A stretch of 7,502 nt of DNA from an uncultured Bacteroides sp. Lineage in GTDB: Bacteria; Bacteroidota; Bacteroidia; Bacteroidales; Bacteroidaceae. The stretch is taken from positions 1-7,502 of the forward strand of contig NZ_CASFWU010000137.1 of the NCBI RefSeq assembly GCF_949298305.1, given 5' to 3'. Within the stretch, counting starts at the first letter, position 1. The number at the start of each line of letters is the position of its first letter. A program made the position numbers and the translations under genes. This document shows, piece by piece, positions 1-5,279 of this stretch. The notes beneath the pieces are model-generated. The model worked only from the letters and a program-made list of their open reading frames with translations, searched no databases and was not told where the DNA came from.

Positions 1-56
1 AAGTTTCTATTATCTATTCTGTTATCTATTGTTTATTCACTCCTATTTTGTATTCA
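1..56. repeat. AT-rich tract of the 3' module after permease C
   Basis: Degenerate AT-rich sequence with TATCTATT repeated twice (12-19 and 23-30). It shares the 12-mer ATTATCTATTCT (9-20) with 5189-5200, and TGTATTCA at its end. Together with copy 1 it appears homologous to the module after permease A (about 5179-5279). No open reading frame or promoter is visible; the tract continues off the window. Confidence 0.5.
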
Positions 57-65
57 TCCCCCTCC

Positions 66-100
66 CCCCTCTCCTTGGGAGAGGGGCTGGGGGTGAGGCT
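66..100 (+). repeat. REP-like palindromic element, copy 1
   Basis: The 35-bp element with a perfect 9-bp inverted repeat (CCCCTCTCC, loop TTG, GGAGAGGGG; 66-86), spacer CT and tail GGGGGTGAGGCT. The tail stops one base from the stop codon of permease C, the same geometry as copy 3 with permease A. Upstream of the palindrome, TGTATTCA (49-56) lies exactly nine bases away, as in copy 3 (5227-5234), so the repeated unit extends beyond the palindrome. Confidence 0.85.
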
Positions 101-483
101 CCTACTCATTCTTCATCGCCTCCACCGCCTTCACCCGGCTCAGCATCCAGCCTTGCAGGCAGACGATGAGGGCCGATACGCCCCACACCACAACCAGTGG
201 CCACACAAAGATGCCGACCGAAAGCGGGGCACGATAGGCAAACTGCTCCAGCCAGCGCTGCATCAGCCACCAGGCAACGGGCATGGCCAGTACGTAGGCC
301 ACTGCGGCATAGAGGCAGAAAGGCTTGTTGAGCAGCCAGATAATCTGCCCGCGCGTGGCACCGTGCACCTTGCGGATGCTGATTTCGCGTATCCGCTGGC
401 GGGTGGCATACCAGGCGATGCCGAACAGGCCGAAGCCCGTCAGCAGCAGGCCGATGAGGGCGTAGAACGTCAGGATGACAATG

Positions 484-487
484 AAAG
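484..487 (-). other. frameshift 2 in permease C (one base missing)
   Basis: The central frame ends KVLSLSS-stop at 470, just as the second periplasmic domain finishes. In the -1 frame, from 485, the sequence continues as FIVILTFYALIGLLL with TM6, the coupling motif and TM7-TM8. Adding one T to the CTTTC run gives KVLFIVILTFY, a smooth join. The site G-CTT-TCA does not fit the X-XXY-YYZ slippery pattern, so programmed frameshifting is unlikely. Confidence 0.8.
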
Positions 488-2409
488 CACCTTCCCGTTG
501 CGCTCCATAAAGTCCCGGTGCATGTCCGTGTAGCGGAAAGGCTGTCCGGGGTTCATTTCGTCCCATACGGATTCGATTTGTTGCAAAGCCTCCGTACGAC
601 TTTCGGGGCGCAGGCGGATTTGAAGGCAGGCAGCCTTCTGCAAACCGCTTTCGGACAGCAGGCTGACCACAAGCGGCGTCACAGCCTCTTCCAATGAATT
701 GACGGAAAAGTCGCGTACCACACCCGCCACTACAGCCAGACTGTCATCGGCCTCTGCATCGAACTCGCGCAACGAACGTCCGACAGGGTCTGTGCCCGCC
801 GGCACCAACTGGCGGACAAAGCTCTCGTTCACCAGTACGGGGCGCGCCATCTGCTCCAGCAGGCGGGCAGGCCGCTCGCCGTTCAGCTGCTCCATGCGCA
901 GCGTATACAGCAGGGATGTATCGCCTTCCAGTGCCAGCAGGTTGGTATGCACCTCGCTACCGTCGGGGCGTTTCACCGTCAGCTGGCGTATCCAGGCATT
1001 CAGCACCGGCCCGTTGGAGAGCGTCACCGACTCGATGCCCTGCACGCGCTTCTCTGTTTCGGCCTTCAGCGGAGCCAACGGGGCGCCGAATCCGTCGCCT
1101 ATTTCGATGCAGTCCGCGTAGCGGTCGGCCTGCCGTTCGGTCAGCCTCATCTGACGACGAGCCGTCAAGGTGGCCAGCAACAGGCCGATGGAGATGGCAA
1201 ACTGCACCGTCACCAGCACAGCCACGAAGCGTTGCTTGCGCCGTCCGCCGTAGAGCGTGCGGTATTGGCTGAACGACAGACGCGACAGGCGGCGGCTGAT
1301 GTACCACGCCGGCACGACCGACATGACCAACACGAACACCAACAGCCACGGCAACATCCGGCTGCTGAAGAAGAACCCCATCGTGAGCCGCGAACCCAGC
1401 AGGCCGTTGAACACCGCCAGGCAGTCGTTCACCAGCAGGATGGAAAGGATGAACGCCAGCACCACCGTCAGGAAGGCGTCGCCGAAGAGTTGCAGGCGGA
1501 TGCTGCGCAGCGTGCCGCCCATCAGCTTCTCCACGTGAATCATGCGCAGCTGTTGCAGCAGGCGCGAGAGGCTCATGTTGGTGTAGTTGCAGCAGGCGAT
1601 GACCAGTATCAGCACCGCTGCCAGCAGGCTGATGTAAAGCGTCTGCACGGGTGTCTGGCTGATGTAGTCAAGCGTCTGTTGCGAAGCGTCGTCGGGCGTG
1701 GTGAAGCAGACGGCTTCCAACGGATCGAGGTGATACTTCGTCTGACCGGGCATCAGGGTAGGAACCTGATCGGCGTTTATCTTGTCTGCCAGGCGGACGG
1801 CATCCGCCCCCGGCGAGAGCTTCAGCAGCGTCGGGCCACCCCAGTAATCGGAAGTCTGGGCGGTCAGCATGTCAAACCGGAGAAGCGACTGTCCGCGTTC
1901 TTCGAGCACCGCCGCCACTTGGTACGTCTGCCTGCCACGGCTTTCGGACTGCACTTCGATGTGCCGTCCGAAGGCTTCGCCGCCTCCGAAGAGCTTGCGG
2001 GCACAGGCAGCACTCAGGGCTACCTGGTCCGGACGGTGGAGCACCTGCTCCAGACTGCCCTGAACCGTGCGGTAGTCGAAGAAGCGGGTCAGCGTCGTGT
2101 CGGCCGAGAGCAGTATCAGGCTGCCGTCCACCTTCTGGCCGTCCACCTTGCAGGAAAGCATATCCAACTTGCCCAGCCGCAGGTAATCCTCCACCTCGGC
2201 ATAGCTGTCCTTCAGGCGTTGGGGAATATCGGCAGCGGCATAAGCCACACGCTTCCCCTCGTTCATCGGGTCGTCCTGCCGCAGGAAGACGATGCGGTCG
2301 CGGTCGGGGTTGCTCCCCTCCAGCCCGTGTTCATGTACGAAATACGTCATCAGCAGGTTGGTACATGCCAACCCCAAGGCCAGACTGGCCACGGAGACGA
2401 GGAAGAACA

Positions 2410-2416
2410 CCTTCTC
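2410..2416 (-). other. frameshift 1 in permease C (one base missing)
   Basis: In the transcript the bases AGGAGAAGG read as RRR in the frame that starts at 2454, then run into CSSSS. One frame away, the same bases lead into KVFFLVSVASLALG, a canonical first membrane segment. Adding one A or G here joins them as LRRKVFFLV. An alternative in-frame ATG at 2485 gives a lead of about 24 strongly polar residues before TM1 (KNEWKPNGKNDDTERNTEND), which is atypical of the family. Confidence 0.7.
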
Positions 2417-2454
2417 CTGAGAATCATTTTCAGTGTTACGTTCAGTATCATCAT

Positions 2455-2500
2455 TCTTTCCATTTGGTTTCCATTCATTCTTCATTATTCCATTCTTTCT
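2455..2500. other. AT-rich leader directly upstream of permease C
   Basis: Low-complexity AT-rich tract with repeated ATTC, TTC and CATT words, including CATTCTTCATTATTCC, which resembles the 14-bp units at 5178-5219. It separates the TGCA array from the inferred start of permease C. In the transcript it is purine-rich (GGAAAGA just before the ATG at 2454), which would suit ribosome loading in Bacteroidota, where Shine-Dalgarno pairing is weak. I see no -33 TTTG or -7 TAnnTTTG promoter pair here or in the rest of 2455-2688. Confidence 0.4.
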
Positions 2501-2537
2501 CGGCCTTGTCCGAAGCGGAAGCCTGTGGTCATACCGC

Positions 2538-2660
2538 AGCATCCTTACTGCAGCGTCACTGCATCCAAGTTGCAGCATTGCTGCATCCATATTTGCAGTC
2601 TGTCTGCATACTTGTTTGCAGTAACGCTGCAACTTGCTTGCAGCCTGTCTGCCGCCTTTC
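2538..2660. repeat. helically spaced TGCA tandem array
   Basis: Perfect TGCA tetranucleotides start at 2549, 2560, 2571, 2582, 2594, 2605, 2617, 2628 and 2639, spaced 11, 11, 11, 12, 11, 12, 11 and 11 bases. Degenerate units extend the register on both sides: AGCATCC at 2538 and TGCC at 2650. Units alternate between type a (TGCAG[C/T]NNNNC) and type b (TGCA[T/A]NNNNNT). The true period is therefore a 22-23 bp dimer, about 4.5 copies from 2549. Type b followed by type a makes four inverted repeats CTGCA-N(7-8)-TGCAG (2559-2575, 2581-2598, 2604-2621, 2627-2643). Arms are conserved while loops vary. It lies in the gap between permeases B and C, in the probable 5' leader of C. Function unknown. 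Confidence 0.9.
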
Positions 2661-2674
2661 CCCTGTCGGGAAAG
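2656..2674 (-). other. small GC hairpin after permease B
   Basis: CTTTCCC and GGGAAAG form a 7-bp stem around a 5-base loop, starting 14 bases after the stop codon of permease B in its direction of transcription. It could slow polymerase or protect the 3' end. The bases that follow (GCGGCAGACAGG in the transcript) contain no U-run, so it is not a convincing intrinsic terminator. It abuts the TGCA array. Confidence 0.35.
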
Positions 2675-2688
2675 CCCCTGTCCGGCCT

Positions 2689-5097
2689 TTACTCACGTTT
2701 TATGACCTCTGCCGGATTGACGTGCGCCGCGCGGTGTACCTGCCACATCACGGTGAGCAGCGACAGCAGGGCGGTGATGAGGAAGGCTACAACAAACAGT
2801 CCGGGCGTCAGCGGTGCCTTGTGGGCGAAGCCTTGCAAGTAGAGGGTAATGGCCAGCCACGACAGCGGCACGGACACCAGCGCCGACACGCCCAGCACCG
2901 CCAGATACTTGCGGAGCAGCAGCGGGTAGATGTCGCGCGCCCGGGCACCGTTCACCTTGCGCAAGCCTATCTCGCGGCGACGCTGGCTGATGTCGAACAG
3001 CGCAATGGCCAGCAGGCCCAGCAGCGAGATGAGGATGGCCACGGCGGCGAAGAGCGTATAGATGCGCACCACGCGACGGTCGTCCTCGTACATCCTGGCC
3101 AGGATGTCTTCTATCAGCGTGTATTCAAAGTCGGTGCGGCCGGTGCCTTCCTCGTACAGGCCGGACAGGAAACGAATGACGTGCGCCCGGTCTTCGTGGC
3201 GGTAGGCGGCGGTCACGGTTTCCGTCCCCCATGCTTCATCCTTGAAGAATATGACGACGGGCGGGGTGGCTTTGGACAGGTGGCGCATGTTGAAGTCCTT
3301 GATGACACCCACAATCTCGCAGGGCGGGTTGTAGTTGTCGGGCATGTAGCTTGCTGCGAAATGGGGTTCTTCCTGTAGCAGCTTCTCGCGGGTGATGTCC
3401 TTGATGCCCAGCACCCGTTTGGCGGTTTCGTTGATGATGCACTTGAAGCTGTTCCGGGTCCATGCCTCGTCCACAGAGTCGTTCCACAGGCGGCCTTCCA
3501 GCAGTTGCAGCCCGTACATGTCCATTTCGCGCCGGGACATGAGCAGACGCAGTGCTTGGTGGAAACCGTTTTCAGGACGTTCGCGGGCAATGTTTGTCAT
3601 ATCGCCGTTGTCGGGCAGCAGTTTGCTGCTCCGGTTCCAATATTCAAAGAGGGTGCTCTCGGCCATGCGCCGGTTCACCAGCTCGCGGTTGGCTTTCATC
3701 CGTTTGCCCTCGTCCAGCAGATTTTCCTTGCTGTCCTTGTACAGGCCCAGCGGATTGTGGTACATGGTGGCGTTGATGATGTCGTGTGTGCGGAAGCCCA
3801 GGTCGGCATGGAGCATATAGTCCAGTTGTTTGACGAAGAACAGCGAGACGCTGATGATGAAGATGGTCAGCACATACTGCACGCCCAGAAACACCATGCG
3901 CGAGCGCACGGAAACGCGCGAAGTCGTGATGGCACGGATGGAGTTGACGGGCAGGCTGCGGGTGAACTTCAGGTAGGGATAGACGGTGGTGAGCAGCGGT
4001 AGCCCCCAGAGCACGATGGCCGAGACCAGCAGGTCGAAGCGCACGTCGGAGGCCACGGGGATATAAAGCTCGTTGTAGAACAGGTAGCGGGTCACCTCCA
4101 GAATGGTCCAGCACAGCAGCAGGGCCAGTCCCGCCAGCAGCATGTTTTCCACGTAAATTTGCACGAAGATGTCTGCCTTACCCGCCCCGAACACCTTCTT
4201 GATGCCGAACTCGCGCGAGCGGCGCGACATGATGACGGTGTAGATGTTGACAAAGTTCAGCAGTCCGATGAGGCCCATCAGGAAGGCGACTGCCGTCAGC
4301 ACGCTGATGTAGCCCGGATTGCCGAAGCGGTACATGGGATTGTCCCTTCCGAGGTCGGTGTCGAAGTAGAGTTCCGCCAGGGGCAGGTATTCGTAGTGTC
4401 GGCTCTGGTAGGAGGAGGCCCATGTGCTGCGCACTTCCTTGCCGTGCTTCCGGTTCAGCGCCTTCAGGTCATAGCCGGGCACCATGCGCAGGGCGTAGGT
4501 GGGGCTGTAGAACAGGAAGTCGTCTACCTCGTCGGACATGAACAGCTGGGGCTGCCAGGAGGTCTTGGTGGCAGTGTCGTCCACCACGCCGATGATGGTG
4601 AACTTCCGTCCCTGTCCGTTGGTGAAGCCGGCGCCCACCACCGGCCTGCCCTGCAACACCTCTTCCCAGAAGGCGCGGGTAATGACCACGTCGCCCGGCC
4701 GGCGGATGCGGTTGCTGCCCGTCAGTACCTTGTAAGGAAACAACTTGAAGAAGGTGCTGTCGATGGAGAACACCCGGCTCTGCACCTGCCGCTTGCCGAA
4801 GACCAGCGTCAGGTCGCTCACCGGAGTATAGGCCGTAAACTCCTCCACCGCCGGGTCTTCTTCCAGCCCCGAGCGGTAGCCGCCCAGTGAGCATTCGCCG
4901 TTGCTCACAGTTCTCTTCACCAGACAGATGCGTTCGTAGTCGGGGAAACACCGGTTCACGGTGTTCTCCTGATGGATGTAGCGCGCAATGGTCAGCACGC
5001 AGGCCAGGCTGACGGCCAGCCCCACTACATTGAGCGTGGTGTAGGCCCTGAACTTCAGCAGGGCGTTGATGGATAGGATAAGCAGTCTCATAGGCAT
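2689..5097 (-). CDS. FtsX/MacB-type ABC transporter permease, permease B
   Basis: Complete 802-residue permease paralogous to its neighbours, predicted to sit in the inner membrane and to need a separate ATPase. TM1 ~19-40; first periplasmic MacB_PCD-like domain ~41-262 (VVITRAFWEEVL, FTIIGVVDD); TM2 ~264-288; coupling motif SREFGIKKVFGAGK ~294-307; TM3 ~314-337; TM4 ~354-376; TM5 ~401-422; second periplasmic domain ~423-675 with the signatures CIINETAKRVLG and IVGVIKDFNM; TM6 ~677-702; coupling motif RREIGLRKVNGAR ~707-719; TM7 ~729-752; TM8 ~766-786; C-terminus NPAEVIKRE. Two in-frame ATGs (5097 and 5091) are possible. The second gives MRLLILSIN, closer to the usual short lead before TM1. 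The purine-rich tail of REP copy 2 lies directly upstream, so the element may supply the ribosome-binding region. No promoter motif is visible in the 182-base gap. Line 2881-2940 is 70% G+C. Confidence 0.95.
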   Translation of the reverse strand: MPMRLLILSINALLKFRAYTTLNVVGLAVSLACVLTIARYIHQENTVNRCFPDYERICLVKRTVSNGECSLGGYRSGLEEDPAVEEFTAYTPVSDLTLVFGKRQVQSRVFSIDSTFFKLFPYKVLTGSNRIRRPGDVVITRAFWEEVLQGRPVVGAGFTNGQGRKFTIIGVVDDTATKTSWQPQLFMSDEVDDFLFYSPTYALRMVPGYDLKALNRKHGKEVRSTWASSYQSRHYEYLPLAELYFDTDLGRDNPMYRFGNPGYISVLTAVAFLMGLIGLLNFVNIYTVIMSRRSREFGIKKVFGAGKADIFVQIYVENMLLAGLALLLCWTILEVTRYLFYNELYIPVASDVRFDLLVSAIVLWGLPLLTTVYPYLKFTRSLPVNSIRAITTSRVSVRSRMVFLGVQYVLTIFIISVSLFFVKQLDYMLHADLGFRTHDIINATMYHNPLGLYKDSKENLLDEGKRMKANRELVNRRMAESTLFEYWNRSSKLLPDNGDMTNIARERPENGFHQALRLLMSRREMDMYGLQLLEGRLWNDSVDEAWTRNSFKCIINETAKRVLGIKDITREKLLQEEPHFAASYMPDNYNPPCEIVGVIKDFNMRHLSKATPPVVIFFKDEAWGTETVTAAYRHEDRAHVIRFLSGLYEEGTGRTDFEYTLIEDILARMYEDDRRVVRIYTLFAAVAILISLLGLLAIALFDISQRRREIGLRKVNGARARDIYPLLLRKYLAVLGVSALVSVPLSWLAITLYLQGFAHKAPLTPGLFVVAFLITALLSLLTVMWQVHRAAHVNPAEVIKRE

Positions 5098-5101
5098 TCA
5101 C

Positions 5102-5136
5102 AGCCTCACCCCCGACCCCTCTCCCAAAGAGAGGGG
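5102..5136 (-). repeat. REP-like palindromic element, copy 2 (inverted)
   Basis: The same 35-bp element as copies 1 and 3 but in opposite orientation. Read on the minus strand it has three differences from copy 1: one in the left arm, which makes a G-T pair next to the loop, and two in the spacer between palindrome and tail. Its GGGGGTGAGGCT tail ends four bases before the ATG of permease B, so the palindrome and tail occupy the ribosome-binding region of that gene. With copy 3 it forms an inverted pair separated by 107 bp, a BIME-like arrangement. Confidence 0.85.
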
Positions 5137-5177
5137 AGACTGGGCTACGGCTTTCGTTTTAGGTTATTGTTATCTTT

Positions 5178-5233
5178 ATCAATTCTTCATTATCTATTCT
5201 TCATTATCAATTCTCCATTGTCAATCTGTATTC
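5178..5233. repeat. AT-rich tandem repeat, 14-bp unit
   Basis: Three adjacent 14-bp units: ATCAATTCTTCATT (5178-5191), ATCTATTCTTCATT (5192-5205) and ATCAATTCTCCATT (5206-5219). A degenerate fourth follows (5220-5233). Units 1 and 2 differ at one base, and units 1 and 3 at one base. The surrounding line 5161-5220 has only 15 G/C in 60. The tract lies between inverted REP-like copies 2 and 3. A similar AT-rich tract sits beside copy 1 at 1-56 and another upstream of permease C around 2470-2500. Confidence 0.75.
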
Positions 5234-5243
5234 ACCCACTACT

Positions 5244-5278
5244 CCCCTCTCCTTGGGAGAGGGGCCGGGGGTGAGGCT
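5244..5278 (+). repeat. REP-like palindromic element, copy 3
   Basis: A 35-bp element made of a perfect 9-bp inverted repeat (arms CCCCTCTCC and GGAGAGGGG, 3-base loop TTG, 5244-5264) followed by a CC spacer and the tail GGGGGTGAGGCT. It matches copy 1 (66-100) at 34 of 35 positions. The tail end lies one base from the stop codon of permease A. RNA from either strand would form a stable GC hairpin, but no U-tract follows it in the direction of permease A transcription. It is therefore not a standard intrinsic terminator. REP-like elements can stabilise or attenuate mRNA 3' ends; that role is inferred here. Confidence 0.85.
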
Positions 5279-5279
5279 T

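Larger units (their letters stand above)
102..2454 (-). pseudogene. FtsX/MacB-type ABC transporter permease, permease C (two frameshifts)
   Basis: Third paralogue, broken into three frames. The best start is the ATG at 2454 (MMILNVTLKMILRR), a normal family lead-in. One missing base near 2410-2416 moves the frame to KVFFLVSVASLALGLACT (TM1). A 642-codon central frame then runs to about 485, where one missing base in a T-run moves it to FIVILTFYALIGLLLTGFGLFG (TM6). Restoring both bases gives 784 residues. Numbering of the restored protein: TM1 ~16-40; periplasmic domain ~41-270; TM2 ~272-294; TM3 ~324-346; TM4 ~366-386; TM5 ~410-430; second periplasmic domain with VLVNESFVRQL and VAGVVRDFSV; TM6 ~658-684; coupling motif REISIRKVHGAT ~690-701; two further TMs; end VKAVEAMKNE. 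The first coupling motif (IHVEKLMGGT) is weak. As read, translation gives a protein lacking the last three TMs. A sequencing error is possible, but two same-sign lesions in one gene make real decay more likely. Confidence 0.8.

Noticed and set aside
102..566. Separate small membrane protein of 154 residues
   Set aside because: Its first ~27 residues are an out-of-frame reading of the permease C periplasmic domain. The real part begins at TM6, so it is the 3' fragment of C and not a gene of its own.
2455..2632. N-terminal extension of permease C beginning at 2632
   Set aside because: The frame is merely open through the TGCA array. The peptide is cysteine- and glutamine-rich, unlike any family leader, and a better start exists at 2454.
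2538..2660. CRISPR array
   Set aside because: The unit is only 22-23 bp, with 7-8 base variable loops and no separate spacer-length segments, and no cas genes are present.
947..2842. 631-codon open frame on the plus strand
   Set aside because: It lies antisense to permease C and crosses the TGCA array and the end of permease B. It is rich in H, Q, R and A with no recognisable domain, as expected from the reverse complement of a GC-rich gene.
2365..3378. 337-codon open frame on the plus strand
   Set aside because: It is antisense to the start of C and the end of B, spans the intergenic repeats, has low-complexity composition and no family signatures.
4159..4890. 243-codon open frame on the plus strand
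   Set aside because: It is fully antisense to permease B, which has strong family motifs throughout. The H/Q/E-rich composition marks it as a shadow frame.
5244..5278. Rho-independent terminator after permease A
   Set aside because: The hairpin is strong but no U-run follows it, and the identical element also sits just before a start codon, so termination is not its evident role.
5098..5279. Bacteroidota promoter for permease B
   Set aside because: No TAnnTTTG -7 element paired with a -33 TTTG was found on the minus strand in this gap.
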